64,000 nucleotides of DNA, from positions 161,997 to 225,996 of the forward strand of contig NZ_HG326654.1 in assembly GCF_000308295.2 (NCBI RefSeq), written 5' to 3'. The position numbers were made by a program, and so were the translations under genes. Of this stretch, positions 37,220-46,657 are shown piece by piece; the stretch's first letter is position 1; every line of letters starts with the position of its first letter. Below the pieces are notes generated by a model, which ran no database searches, was not told the DNA's origin, and saw nothing but the letters and a program-made list of their open reading frames with translations. This DNA is from Afipia birgiae 34632 (lineage in GTDB: Bacteria; Pseudomonadota; Alphaproteobacteria; Rhizobiales; Xanthobacteraceae).

Positions 37220-38795
37220 AATCATCGCCAGCGGGCCGGTCTCGGTCGGCCAGGCCGTTCACTATCCGCTGCTCGCCGTGATCGCCGTGCTGCTCGGCTC
37301 GTCGATGGCGAATATCGACAGCCGGATGTTCTCGATCGGGCTGCCCGATCTCAAGGGAGCCTTTTCGCTCAGTTACGATGAAGGGGCGTGGCTGAGCACG
37401 GCGTCAACCGCGTCGCAGATTTTCATCGCGCCCGCGGTGGCGTGGCTGGCCACGGTGTTTGGCCTGCGCCGTATCCTCGGCATCCCGAGTCTCGTGTTCG
37501 CTCTGATCTCGCTGATTCTGCCATTTGTCCGCGATTACCAGACACTTCTTGCACTCACCATCCTCCACGGCCTGCTGCTCGGCACCTTCGTGCCGGCCAC
37601 GCTATTGATCATTTTCCGCAACCTGCCGATGCAATGGTGGCTGGTGGCGATCGGGATCTACGCTCTGCGCGTCGGCTTTTCGCTCAACTTCGGTCCCGCG
37701 CTGGTGGGCTTCTATGTTGATCACCTCGGCTGGCAGTGGCTGTACTGGCAGGACGCGATCATTGCAGTGCTGATGGCGTTACTGGTTTACTTCGGTGCCC
37801 CGCGCGACCCGATCAACCGGAAGCTGCTCGAAACCGCGGACTGGGGCGGCATGCTGCTGCTCGGAACCGGCATTGCCATGGTCTATGCCGGCCTCGATCA
37901 GGGCAACCGGCTGGACTGGCTCAATTCCGGAACCGTTGTGGCGCTGCTCGGCTGCGGCGTTTTTTTGGTGGTGGCGTTTTTCATCAACGAAGCGCTGGTT
38001 CAGGATCCGTGGGCCCACGCGAACGTGCTGCTGTCGCGCAATATCGGCTTCGCTCTGGTCGTGATCCTGCTCTACACCCTGACCAGTCTTTCGAATTCGT
38101 CGCTGGTGCCGAATTTCCTCTCCACCGTGGCGCAGCTTCGGCCCGAGCAGACCGGCCGCCTGCTTCTGATCTACGGCGTTTTGCCCATGGCGGTGCTGTT
38201 CCCCCTCTCGATCTGGCTGCTGCGGCGATTCGACGTGAGGATCGTGCTGGTGATCGGTCTGATCACCTTCGCCGCTGCCGCCCTGCTCGGGATTCAGGTC
38301 ACGCACGCCTGGCGATTAGCCGACTTCGTTCCCATCGTACTGCTGCAATCAGTCGGCCAGACATTCACGCTTTTCCCGATCATCATCATCGCGCTCTCCA
38401 ATTCCGATCCGACCCGGGCGACGGCATTCGCCGCCTACATCCAGATCATGCGGCTGGGCGGCGCGGAGTTCGGTATCGCGCTGATGGGCACGTGGCTGCG
38501 GGTGCGCGAACAGATCCACTCCAACCTCCTCGGGCAGCACGTCACCCACGCCACGGATCAAGTGCAGCGCTTTCTCGCTCACCTGTCGGGCTATTTCGCC
38601 GGCCATGGCGCCGCAACGGCCCCCGCGCGCAGCGTCGGAACGCTGGCCGGCGTTGTTCAACGTGAGGCAAACGTACTCGCCTATATCGACGCCTTCTGGC
38701 TGACCTTCGGATTCGCGATCGCTGGGCTGCTTGTCACCGCACTGATCACCAAGTCTCCGCCGGGACCCTTCACGCCGGGCGCAAGAGCCCAATAG
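37188..38795 (+). CDS. emrB: EmrB/QacA-type MFS drug exporter
   Basis: A 535-residue MFS transporter of the DHA2 (14-helix) subfamily, working with the preceding adaptor to export lipophilic compounds. Fourteen hydrophobic segments fit; the first is preceded by AVHYPLLAVIAVLLGSSMAN and the loop after helix 4 is FRNLPMQWW. The start is ambiguous: ATG 37188 lies inside emrA, GTG 37206 has GGAG nine bases upstream, and TTG 37176 is also open. No regulator lies directly beside the pair, and the substrate is unknown. Confidence 0.9.
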   Translation: MPEPKPVTEAKIIASGPVSVGQAVHYPLLAVIAVLLGSSMANIDSRMFSIGLPDLKGAFSLSYDEGAWLSTASTASQIFIAPAVAWLATVFGLRRILGIPSLVFALISLILPFVRDYQTLLALTILHGLLLGTFVPATLLIIFRNLPMQWWLVAIGIYALRVGFSLNFGPALVGFYVDHLGWQWLYWQDAIIAVLMALLVYFGAPRDPINRKLLETADWGGMLLLGTGIAMVYAGLDQGNRLDWLNSGTVVALLGCGVFLVVAFFINEALVQDPWAHANVLLSRNIGFALVVILLYTLTSLSNSSLVPNFLSTVAQLRPEQTGRLLLIYGVLPMAVLFPLSIWLLRRFDVRIVLVIGLITFAAAALLGIQVTHAWRLADFVPIVLLQSVGQTFTLFPIIIIALSNSDPTRATAFAAYIQIMRLGGAEFGIALMGTWLRVREQIHSNLLGQHVTHATDQVQRFLAHLSGYFAGHGAATAPARSVGTLAGVVQREANVLAYIDAFWLTFGFAIAGLLVTALITKSPPGPFTPGARAQ

Positions 38796-38869
38796 CGTGC
38801 TCCGCTCCGCGACATCGGCCCGCCTTTCAAGCCAAAGTCCCAGGACTCGGATTCGGGCGATGAAGATAA

Positions 38870-38995
38870 TTGAATCAAGCTATCACCATGCGGATTCAGG
38901 CTGCGAAGGCTTTGAATCACCTTCTGAAGGCTTTGATTCAACCCGTGAAGGAATTGATTCAAGAACCGAAGAGACTGATTCAAGTTCCAGCGCAC
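38870..38995. repeat. Six-copy 21-bp tandem array with palindromic TTGAWTCAA cores
   Basis: Six exactly spaced 21-bp units start at 38870, 38891, 38912, 38933, 38954 and 38975. Each begins with a core related to TTGAWTCAA: TTGAATCAA, CGGATTCAG, TTGAATCAC, TTGATTCAA, TTGATTCAA, CTGATTCAA. The core is itself a palindrome, and 21 bp is two helical turns, so all cores face the same side of the DNA. Read as protein on the minus strand, the unit gives heptads such as LNQSLRF and LNQFLHG. It begins 74 bases after emrB and ends about 340 bases before icd. Confidence 0.85.
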
Positions 38996-39059
38996 CGCCC
39001 TGAAATTACCCTTATAAATCAATGCGGTTAGCGAATCGTTTGAATCTCATGCGACACGC

Positions 39060-39338
39060 GAGACAGTACTGCGGGAGAGTCGCCGTCCCCCGAATCGGGC
39101 AGCCCGGAAGTGCCGGGCACTTTCGCCTCTGAGCGGTTTCCGGCGAGCGGGCAGATGCCCAAGTATTTGTCGTGAAACGGCTCCAGATTTGTTCGTCAGA
39201 GCAAATCCAGGCGGGCATGCCAGAAAGTCTCAGGTGCGTTGCCTTCCAGCCCGCGAAGGCGGGTGCTATAGCCTCGCTACGGAACCGGTTGCGGTTTCTC
39301 TCGCCCTCTCCGCCCCCAATGTTAAGGCCCGATCCCCC
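39060..39338 (+). promoter_or_regulatory. Structured icd leader region
   Basis: The 280 bases before icd hold at least two strong hairpins: GCCCGG-AAGTG-CCGGGC (39102-39118) and GCCCGC-GAAG-GCGGGT (39250-39266). The first is flanked by GGGAGAG and CCTCTGAG, a layout loosely reminiscent of riboswitch junctions, but the conserved nucleotides of the known glycine aptamer are missing. I recognise no known RNA family. A long untranslated leader with attenuation is possible. Confidence 0.4.
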
Positions 39339-40553
39339 ATGGCAAAAATCAAGGTGACCAACCCCGTCGTCGAACTCGATGGCGACGAGATGACCCGGAT
39401 CATCTGGCAGTACATCAAGGACAAGCTGATCAACCCGTTCCTTGATGTGAATCTCGAATACTACGACCTTGGGATGGAGTACCGCGACAAGACCAACGAT
39501 CAGGTCACGATCGACGCGGCCAACGCGATCAAGAAGCACGGCGTCGGCGTCAAGTGCGCCACCATCACGCCGGACGAAGCGCGCGTGAAGGAATTCGGCC
39601 TCAAGGAAATGTGGAAATCGCCGAACGGCACCATCCGCAACATCCTCGGCGGCGTGATTTTCCGCGAACCGATCATCTGCAAGAACGTGCCGCGTCTGGT
39701 TCCCGGCTGGACCAAGCCGATCATCATTGGCCGCCACGCTTTCGGCGACCAGTATCGCGCAACCGACTTCAAGTTTCCCGGCAAGGGCACGCTGACGATG
39801 AAATTCGTCGGCGAAGACGGCACGGTCATCGAGAAGGAAGTGTTCAAGTCGCCAGACTCCGGCGTCGCCATGGGTATGTACAACCTCGACGATTCCATTC
39901 GCGATTTTGCACGCGCCTCGATGAACTACGGTCTGTCGCGCGGCTATCCGGTGTACCTGTCGACCAAGAACACCATCCTCAAGGTCTACGACGGACGCTT
40001 CAAGGATATCTTCCAGGAGATCTACGACACCGAGTTCAAGAAGGACTTCGAAGCCAAGGGCCTCACCTACGAACATCGTCTGATCGACGACATGGTCGCT
40101 TCGGCGCTGAAGTGGTCCGGTGGCTACGTCTGGGCCTGCAAGAACTACGACGGCGACGTGCAGTCCGACACCGTCGCGCAGGGCTACGGCTCGCTGGGCC
40201 TCATGACCTCTGTGCTGCTGACGCCGGACGGTAAGGTCGTCGAAGCCGAAGCCGCCCACGGTACCGTGACCCGCCACTACCGCGAGCACCAGAAGGGCAA
40301 GGAAACCTCGACCAACTCGATCGCGTCGATCTTCGCCTGGACGCAAGGCCTCGCCCACCGCGCCAAGCTCGACAATAACGCGGAACTGGCGAAATTCGCC
40401 AAGACGCTGGAGAAGGTCTGCGTCGATACCGTCGAAAGCGGTTTCATGACCAAGGATCTGGCGCTGCTGGTCGGCGCGGATCAGCGCTGGCTGTCCACCA
40501 CCGGCTTCCTCGACAAGGTGGCGGAAAACCTCACCAAGGCGATGGCCGCCTGA
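39339..40553 (+). CDS. icd: NADP-dependent isocitrate dehydrogenase
   Basis: A 404-residue TCA-cycle enzyme converting isocitrate to 2-oxoglutarate and CO2. It is the eukaryotic-like type found in Rhizobiales, with [20 protein letters not shown] at the start, the substrate loop [13 protein letters not shown], and [16 protein letters not shown] [17 protein letters not shown]. Length and start agree with homologues. A terminator follows at 40582. Confidence 0.96.
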   Translation: MAKIKVTNPVVELDGDEMTRIIWQYIKDKLINPFLDVNLEYYDLGMEYRDKTNDQVTIDAANAIKKHGVGVKCATITPDEARVKEFGLKEMWKSPNGTIRNILGGVIFREPIICKNVPRLVPGWTKPIIIGRHAFGDQYRATDFKFPGKGTLTMKFVGEDGTVIEKEVFKSPDSGVAMGMYNLDDSIRDFARASMNYGLSRGYPVYLSTKNTILKVYDGRFKDIFQEIYDTEFKKDFEAKGLTYEHRLIDDMVASALKWSGGYVWACKNYDGDVQSDTVAQGYGSLGLMTSVLLTPDGKVVEAEAAHGTVTRHYREHQKGKETSTNSIASIFAWTQGLAHRAKLDNNAELAKFAKTLEKVCVDTVESGFMTKDLALLVGADQRWLSTTGFLDKVAENLTKAMAA

Positions 40554-40581
40554 GGCGCAGCAAGCTAAAATTCATACGTTC

Positions 40582-40608
40582 AACGGCGCAGACGATGTCT
40601 GCGCCGTT
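40582..40608 (+). terminator. icd intrinsic terminator
   Basis: A 12-bp stem AACGGCGCAGAC-GAT-GTCTGCGCCGTT lies 29 bases after the icd stop. The T-tract is short (TTTG), so termination may be partial and the next gene may be partly read through. Confidence 0.7.
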
Positions 40609-40644
40609 TGCTTGTGAACTTCAAAAAGAAACGGAACGCCGGGC

Positions 40645-41082
40645 ATGACGCGAGACCAATTCAGCTTCTTCCATCCCTTCCGGATCCGCTATTCGGAGAT
40701 CGACGGCCAGGGCGTGGTGTTCAACGCCCACTATCTGACCTTCTACGACACTACGATCACCGAATATTTCCGCGCGCTCGGCTACGACCAGTATGCGGAT
40801 GCCAAGAAGACCGGCATGGACTTCCACGTCGTCAAGTCTGTCGTGGAATACAAGGCGCCGATCCGTTTCGATGCGGAGATCGAGGTCGGCGCCCGTGTCG
40901 CGCGGATCGGCAGTTCGAGCATGACCTTTGAGACGGCAATCTTCCTCAAGGACAGCACGCAGCTGATGGCGATAGGCGAAGTGGTCTGGGTCAACACCGA
41001 TCAATCCACGCACCGGCCAGCGCCGATCACGGCTGAGATTCGCAACCTTATTGCGTCATGCGAAAAGCATCTCGCAGCGTGA
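40645..41082 (+). CDS. 4-hydroxybenzoyl-CoA thioesterase-like (4HBT) protein
   Basis: A 145-residue hotdog-fold acyl-CoA thioesterase. The 4HBT pattern RIRYSEIDGQGVVFNAHYLT (residues 13-32), with the catalytic Asp replaced in context by EIDGQGVVFN, is clear, followed by FYDTTITEYFRALG. Members cleave short-chain or aromatic acyl-CoAs. The start has a weak site; a terminator follows at 41108. It is a single gene with no clear link to icd. Confidence 0.88.
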   Translation: MTRDQFSFFHPFRIRYSEIDGQGVVFNAHYLTFYDTTITEYFRALGYDQYADAKKTGMDFHVVKSVVEYKAPIRFDAEIEVGARVARIGSSSMTFETAIFLKDSTQLMAIGEVVWVNTDQSTHRPAPITAEIRNLIASCEKHLAA

Positions 41083-41107
41083 TTGCGGACCGCACCTCGC
41101 AAACATC

Positions 41108-41136
41108 AAAGGCGCGGATTTCTCCGCGCCTTTCTC
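41108..41136. terminator. Intrinsic terminator between convergent genes
   Basis: An 11-bp stem AAAGGCGCGGA-TTTC-TCCGCGCCTTT followed by CTCATTTT on the plus strand, 25 bases after the thioesterase stop and facing the porin gene on the other strand. Confidence 0.85.
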
Positions 41137-41180
41137 ATTTTGAGCTTGGGTCAACCGCCAATTTTTTGAGACCGGACAAT

Positions 41181-42605
41181 CTACCGGCTGGCAACCGCGC
41201 CTAACGAATCGAACTTGTAGCTCAAGCGGCCGACAACGGTATCCAGCTTGGTCTTGTCGTCGACCGATGTGAGAGTTGTGTCCGCGCCGGTATTGTAGGC
41301 GGTGTAATTAGCTCGTCCGAGGTCGATGTGATTGTACTCGATGCCAAGGATGAGATTCTGCGTCAGCATGTATTCGAAGCCCGCGCCGACGATCACGCCG
41401 CTCCTGAACTTGCTGCCGGGATTCCATGCGGAAGGACCACCGGACGTTGACGCCGCAGACAATCCAACCTCGCCACCTGCCCAGCCCCCCTTGGCGTAGA
41501 ACAAGACACGGTCCCAGGTGACGCCAAGGCGACCCGCGATCGTGAAGATATTGCTGATCTTTGCCGTCTCTGTATCGGTGTCAGGATAATAAGGACTGGC
41601 AATCGTCGTCTTGTGATTCAGCCCTGACCACGTGCCTTCGATGCCGGTCACGATCGATCCAAGCTGAAAATTGTATCCTGCCTGCACGCCCCCCAGCACG
41701 GACGTCTGTCTGGCGAAGGGGATGCCTCCCGTTCCACGGCGGATTATCCACCAGTCATCTCGCTGAAAAGCCCAGTTGGAGCCTGCCGAACTGCCCCCGA
41801 CGTGACCGCCGATGTAAAGTCCGCTCCAGTTACGAGCAGGTTCAGGGGAGAAGCTGCCCGTGGGTATCTTGCCCACAGGTAGCTTGTAGTTGATGCCCGC
41901 CCTGACGATGTTCGCGTTGAAGCTGACGGTTTCCGGCGTCGACGGCAAAATGTCGAACAACGCCGACTTACCGAGATCGACGTACAGATACTCGACCTTC
42001 GCGGACCAGTTCGGCGCGAACTTCGTTTCCACGCCGGCTCCCACCGTCCATCCCGGTCGAAGTTCGCTGCCGGATGCCGGCGTCAGAACATCCCAGCCAC
42101 GCACCTCGCCAACCGCAAGACCGCCGGTCGCAAAGAGCAGCCAATTGCCCGCCGCTCCGACGGCGTAACCGACTCGCCCGCGCAAGGTGCCGAGCGAACT
42201 CAGCTTGGTGCCGCAAGCATGAGCATTGTTTGCCGATAATCCGCACTGATCGGAACGGCCGCTGATGTCAGCCCAGGAATAATCGCCCTCAAAGCCGTAA
42301 ACCCAGCGCGCGATCTGCCAGTTGTAACCGATTGTGCCGCCAATCAGACCGCCATTGACCGCGTAGCTGCCGTCGCCAGGTGGAGGACCTCCTCCTCCTC
42401 CGCCGGGCACGAGCGGGCCACGACCGGGATCGGTCTGCTTGGAATTGCCCGTTCCGAAGCCGCCGCTCAGTCCGACGTAGCCGCCCGACCAATTGTCAGG
42501 CGCTGGAGGTGCTTTGGTAAAAATGCGCGGAGCAAGATCTGCGGCGACGATGGGGGAAAAAGGAGCGACGGACATCAGACCCGCCACCAAAAACATTCGC
42601 TTCAA
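41181..42605 (-). CDS. Outer-membrane protein with two tandem Omp31/OmpA-like beta-barrels
   Basis: A 474-residue exported protein. After a signal peptide (FLVAGLMSVAPFSPIVAADL) come two homologous 8-strand barrel domains: the first opens with NWSGGYVGLSGGFG and the second, about residue 255, with NWSGLYIGGHVGGS. Each ends in a similar strand (SAKVEYLYVDLG; LGIEYNHIDLG), the mark of the Omp31/OmpA-like family. A Pro/Gly-rich loop (VPGGGGGGPPPGDG) lies in the first domain. Single-barrel relatives are abundant in Rhizobiales. Start is TTG 42605, preceded by GGGGG; ATG 42596 is the alternative. Confidence 0.84.
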   Translation of the reverse strand: MKRMFLVAGLMSVAPFSPIVAADLAPRIFTKAPPAPDNWSGGYVGLSGGFGTGNSKQTDPGRGPLVPGGGGGGPPPGDGSYAVNGGLIGGTIGYNWQIARWVYGFEGDYSWADISGRSDQCGLSANNAHACGTKLSSLGTLRGRVGYAVGAAGNWLLFATGGLAVGEVRGWDVLTPASGSELRPGWTVGAGVETKFAPNWSAKVEYLYVDLGKSALFDILPSTPETVSFNANIVRAGINYKLPVGKIPTGSFSPEPARNWSGLYIGGHVGGSSAGSNWAFQRDDWWIIRRGTGGIPFARQTSVLGGVQAGYNFQLGSIVTGIEGTWSGLNHKTTIASPYYPDTDTETAKISNIFTIAGRLGVTWDRVLFYAKGGWAGGEVGLSAASTSGGPSAWNPGSKFRSGVIVGAGFEYMLTQNLILGIEYNHIDLGRANYTAYNTGADTTLTSVDDKTKLDTVVGRLSYKFDSLGAVASR

Positions 42606-42720
42606 AACAACCCCCAAGGCATGCTTGCCGAACTGCTCGACAATCCGGTTCCTTATACGGGGATTCCCCGCCAAGGCCGTTACATTCCCGCCACAGTTGA
42701 ATGGAACTCAACATTTCCGC

Positions 42721-44442
42721 CTATGGTAGACCCGCACCACCGATCTGCGCGATCATGGCCTTGGCGATTTCCTGTTCTCCCATGATCACGGAGTTCGCGC
42801 CGTGATGCTTGAGATGCGCGATTTCCTCTTCCGAGTGTGCGCGCGCGATAATCGGCAGCGTTAAGCTGATTGCCCGAGCCTTGGCGACGATCTGCCCGCC
42901 TTCGAACGCATCGGGAATCGCGACGATAAGCCCGCGTGCCGCTTCCAGATTTGCCGCGACCAGCATTCCCGGCGCAGCCGCATTGCCCGTGATCTTCTCG
43001 ATCCCGGCCTCAGTGAGCCTTTCGAGGCAGCCCGGATCATCCTCGATGACGAGAAATGGCACGCCTCCTTGCTGCAAGGACTTGCCGACGACACTTCCCA
43101 CGCGCCCGTACCCGACCAGCACGACATGACCGGTGAGCGCCGACACCGGCAACTCTATGCGGGACGGCTTCTTCTTTGCCGCTTCCGCGACGGCCGCCGC
43201 AGCGGTATCCTGCGCGGACTGTGCTGCCGCCGCCGCATCTTCGGCTTCTTTCTTCTTCGCCTCATAGCGATCGAGCAGCGCGAAGAACAGCGGGTTCAGC
43301 ATGATCGAAATGATCGCGCCGGCCAGAACCAGATCGCGGCCGCGATCCGGCAGCAGCGCAAGGCTGACGCCAAGACTGACGAGAATGAAAGAGAATTCGC
43401 CGATCTGGGCGAGACTCGCCGAAATCGTCAGCGCCGTCGATGTGGGATGTCCGAACATGCGCACGATGCCGAACGCCGCAACGGACTTTCCGAAGATAAT
43501 AATGAAAACGGTCGCGAGCAGCGGCAGCGGTTCGCGCGTGATGATGGCCGGATCGACCAGCATGCCCACCGACACGAAGAACAGCACGGCAAACGCATCG
43601 CGCAGCGGCAGGGTTTCGTTCGCCGCGCGCTGGCTGAGTTCGGATTCGCTCAGGATCATGCCAGCGAAGAATGCGCCGAGCGCGAACGAGACATCGAACA
43701 GGATCGCCGCGCCAAAGGCGACGCCGAGCGAAATCGCAAACACCGCGAGCCGGAACAGTTCGCGCGAGCCGGTATGCGCAACGTAATGCAGGATCCACGG
43801 AATCACGCGGCGGCCGACCACCAGCATGAAGATGACGAATGCCGCGACCTTGCCGAGCGTAATGAGGACCGGCTGCGCCATTGCATAGGCGCTGAGACCG
43901 TTGGCGCCCTCGCCTTTCAGTATTCCCGCGAGCGCCGGCAGCAATACCAGCGTCAGCACCATGGCGAGGTCTTCGACGATCAGCCAGCCGACCGCGATCC
44001 GGCCGCGTTCGGTATCGACCAGCCGTCGCTCCTGCAATGCGCGCAGCAGCACGACCGTACTGGCAACCGACAGCGCGAGCCCGAATACCAGCCCGCCGCC
44101 CACCGGCCAGCCGAGCGTCCAGCCAAGGCCCATGCCGAGCAGCGTTGCCACGGCGATCTGCACCACCGCGCCGGGTACCGCGATGGCGCGCACCGACAGC
44201 AGGTCCTTCAGCGAGAAATGCAGGCCGACGCCGAACATCAGAAGGATGATGCCGATCTCGGCGAGTTCGTGGGCGATTTTCTGATCCGCCACATAACCGG
44301 GCGTGAACGGGCCCATGACGACGCCCGCGAGAAGATAGCCGACAAGGGGTGAGATACGGACCCGCTGGGCCAGCGCGCCGAGTATGAAAGCCAATACGAG
44401 GCCGACGACAACCGTTGAAATCAAAGGAGTATTGTGATGCAT
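42721..44442 (-). CDS. CPA2 monovalent cation/H+ antiporter with TrkA-N domain (YbaL/KefB-like)
   Basis: A 573-residue inner-membrane antiporter. About twelve hydrophobic spans (residues 5-380) include SPLVGYLLAGVVMGPFTPGY, typical of the CPA2 family, then an Ala/Lys-rich linker and a C-terminal TrkA-N (RCK) Rossmann domain, HVVLVGYGRVGSVVGKSL, that binds NAD(H) and gates the channel. YbaL- and Kef-type relatives exchange K+ for H+. ATG 44442 is used; the open frame continues upstream without similarity. It is divergent from a universal stress protein gene 196 bases away. Confidence 0.9.
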   Translation of the reverse strand: MHHNTPLISTVVVGLVLAFILGALAQRVRISPLVGYLLAGVVMGPFTPGYVADQKIAHELAEIGIILLMFGVGLHFSLKDLLSVRAIAVPGAVVQIAVATLLGMGLGWTLGWPVGGGLVFGLALSVASTVVLLRALQERRLVDTERGRIAVGWLIVEDLAMVLTLVLLPALAGILKGEGANGLSAYAMAQPVLITLGKVAAFVIFMLVVGRRVIPWILHYVAHTGSRELFRLAVFAISLGVAFGAAILFDVSFALGAFFAGMILSESELSQRAANETLPLRDAFAVLFFVSVGMLVDPAIITREPLPLLATVFIIIFGKSVAAFGIVRMFGHPTSTALTISASLAQIGEFSFILVSLGVSLALLPDRGRDLVLAGAIISIMLNPLFFALLDRYEAKKKEAEDAAAAAQSAQDTAAAAVAEAAKKKPSRIELPVSALTGHVVLVGYGRVGSVVGKSLQQGGVPFLVIEDDPGCLERLTEAGIEKITGNAAAPGMLVAANLEAARGLIVAIPDAFEGGQIVAKARAISLTLPIIARAHSEEEIAHLKHHGANSVIMGEQEIAKAMIAQIGGAGLP

Positions 44443-44638
44443 GCCGCATCTTGCTGCATGAAATAGATTGATGCAAGTGCATCCTTCGCTACTCATCGCC
44501 GCAGCAACCAAGCGATGTGAGGCCATTGAAAAACGAGGTGCGAGAGAAGATATCATGAACTGAGCGGACTTCGATTTGTCTCCCGTTTGATCCGTGTCAA
44601 TTCCGGCATTCCGTCCGCGCTGTTGCGAGGGACTCGCC

Positions 44639-45472
44639 ATGATCAGGGACATTCTTCTCAAGGTCGAGAGCGACAAGCCGCATGATCCCGCTCTTGATTA
44701 TGCCGTCACAGTCGCCGAGGCATTCGACGCGCACCTTGCTTGCATTGCTTTCGGCGACCTGGTGAACATGCCGGGCTTCATGATGCCGGGCTTGCCCTCT
44801 GAAGCGCTCGCAGAAATATTGGCCGCCAGTGAAAAGTCTGCCCGCGCGGCGGTCGAACGATTTGAGATGGCGGCACAACGACGTCATATCTCGACCGAGC
44901 ACCATCTTGTAACCCAAGGCGGTCTCAGTCCGGGCGAAGCCTTTGCGACGATGGCGCGGCGTTTCGATCTCAGCGTTCTTCAGCAGTCCGGGGCGAATGG
45001 CGCAAACAACGATCTTCTGATCGAAGCCGCCCTGTTCAGCTCCGGACGGCCTGTGATGATCGTGCCCTACATCCAGAAAGCCGGGCTGAAGCTCGGTCAC
45101 GTGCTGTGCTGCTGGGATGGAGGCGCCGCAGCCGCCCGCGCCATCAACGATGCGCTACCGTTCCTGAGAAAGGCGGAAACCGTTGAAATTGTGGTCGTCG
45201 TCAACGAGAGAGCCAGATATCCGAAGCGCGCAATTCACGGCGCCGAGATCGCAGGACATCTTGAGCATCACGGCATCAAGGCCGAGGTCAAAACCATCTC
45301 GGAGTCCCAAATCGATGTCACCGATTCAATCCTGTCGTACGCAGCGGATTGCTCGGCAGACATGATCGTGATGGGCGGCTATGGGCATTCGCGTCTGCGC
45401 GAATTCGTGCTCGGCGGCGCGACGCGGGGCATCCTGTCCACGATGACCGTTCCGGTCTTCATGTCGCACTGA
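44639..45472 (+). CDS. Universal stress protein with two tandem Usp domains
   Basis: A 277-residue cytoplasmic protein of two fused Usp folds. The C-terminal copy keeps the ATP-binding pattern GGYGHSRLREFVLGGAT followed by GILSTMTVPVFMSH, while the N-terminal copy is degenerate. The ATG has GAGG eight bases upstream. It is divergent from the antiporter gene; Usp domains are known to regulate or attach to antiporters, so a functional pair is plausible but unproven. Confidence 0.88.
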   Translation: MIRDILLKVESDKPHDPALDYAVTVAEAFDAHLACIAFGDLVNMPGFMMPGLPSEALAEILAASEKSARAAVERFEMAAQRRHISTEHHLVTQGGLSPGEAFATMARRFDLSVLQQSGANGANNDLLIEAALFSSGRPVMIVPYIQKAGLKLGHVLCCWDGGAAAARAINDALPFLRKAETVEIVVVVNERARYPKRAIHGAEIAGHLEHHGIKAEVKTISESQIDVTDSILSYAADCSADMIVMGGYGHSRLREFVLGGATRGILSTMTVPVFMSH

Positions 45473-45622
45473 ATTCCCGGGGATGCACGCGCACGACCGT
45501 GCAGAGAATCAACACCCTTGGCGGCTAGCCGCAAGGCACTTGCGACAAGCAGGCGCGTATCAGAGCGTGTCCTGTTCAGCGGACTACGTGTTTCTGCGCT
45601 AGGACCGACTTCCGGTGCGGCG

Positions 45623-45654
45623 CGAAGGCGCAGCAAACACCGCGCCTTCGTTTT
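45623..45654 (+). terminator. Candidate intrinsic terminator before the GDPD gene
   Basis: A 9-bp stem CGAAGGCGC with a 10-base loop and GCGCCTTCG followed by TTTTG, between the Usp stop (45472) and the GDPD start (45698). The remaining 150 bases from 45473 show no gene or recognisable element. Confidence 0.65.
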
Positions 45655-45697
45655 GTCGTGTTTGGCAGCAGAGTGAGTCCTTCCTCAGGAATGCCTC

Positions 45698-46657
45698 ATG
45701 CGCCGCCGCATCATTCTCGCCGTTCTTCTTCTCCTCGCCGCCATCTATCTCTTCAACGCAAGCTGGCTCACATTCACGCCGACGGGTAGGCCGTTCCTGC
45801 TCGCGCATCGCGGCGTCCACCAGACCTATCCCGCCTACACGCAAACCGCCGATGACTGCACGGCGACCATGATCCGGCCGCCCACGCACGATTTCATCGA
45901 AAACACCCTGCCCTCGATGAAGGCCGCCTTCGAGGCCGGAGCGGACATCGTCGAGTTCGATATTCATCCCACCACCGACGGCCACTTCGCCGTCTTTCAC
46001 GACTGGACTCTCGATTGCCGCACCGACGGCAAGGGCGTCACCCGCGAACACAAGCTCGCGGATTTAAAGCGCCTCGATATCGGCTATGGTTACACCGCAG
46101 ACGGCGGCAAGACCTTTCCCCTGCGCGGCAAAGGCGTAGGGCTGATGCCAACCCTCGACGAGGTGCTGACCGCGTTTCCTGACCGTCGCTTTCTGATCCA
46201 CATCAAGAGCAACGATCCCGCTGAAGGCGACAAGCTCGCTGCGCGCCTGAAACAATTGCCGCCCGATCGCCTGAAGCTCCTCATGGTATATGGCGGCGAT
46301 CATCCGATCACGGCGATGCGCCAGCAGCTGCCGCAGATTCCGACGATGTCGAACCAGCAGGAAATCCGGTGTCTCAAGCACTATCTCGCCATCGGCTGGG
46401 CGGGCTATGTCCCGTCATCCTGCGCGGGCACTCTCCTGCTGATACCGCAGAACTACGCGTGGCTGCTGTGGGGATGGCCGGACCGTTTCCTGGTACGGAT
46501 GCGTGGCGCTTCCGCCGTCGTGATCCTCGCCGGCCCTTATCAGAAAGGTGACTCCTCCACCGGCATCGATACGCCGGAGGAGTTCAAGGCCACACCGCAG
46601 CGATCCGGTCTCGGTATCTGGACCAACCGCATCGAGAGCATCGCTGCGTCGCGCTAG
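45698..46657 (+). CDS. Membrane-anchored glycerophosphodiester phosphodiesterase
   Basis: A 319-residue TIM-barrel phosphodiesterase releasing glycerol-3-phosphate from deacylated phospholipids. The N-terminus has an uncleaved-looking membrane anchor ([20 protein letters not shown]). The active-site strand is [12 protein letters not shown] (H37, R38), followed by [12 protein letters not shown] (metal-binding acid residues) and the general-base [10 protein letters not shown]. Its stop overlaps the alaS stop by four bases on opposite strands. It likely acts on the periplasmic side. Confidence 0.9.
   Translation: MRRRIILAVLLLLAAIYLFNASWLTFTPTGRPFLLAHRGVHQTYPAYTQTADDCTATMIRPPTHDFIENTLPSMKAAFEAGADIVEFDIHPTTDGHFAVFHDWTLDCRTDGKGVTREHKLADLKRLDIGYGYTADGGKTFPLRGKGVGLMPTLDEVLTAFPDRRFLIHIKSNDPAEGDKLAARLKQLPPDRLKLLMVYGGDHPITAMRQQLPQIPTMSNQQEIRCLKHYLAIGWAGYVPSSCAGTLLLIPQNYAWLLWGWPDRFLVRMRGASAVVILAGPYQKGDSSTGIDTPEEFKATPQRSGLGIWTNRIESIAASR

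Noticed and set aside
39012..40358. 448-aa open frame antisense to icd
   Set aside because: Same type of GC-driven shadow; icd is certain and the antisense product has no recognisable fold.
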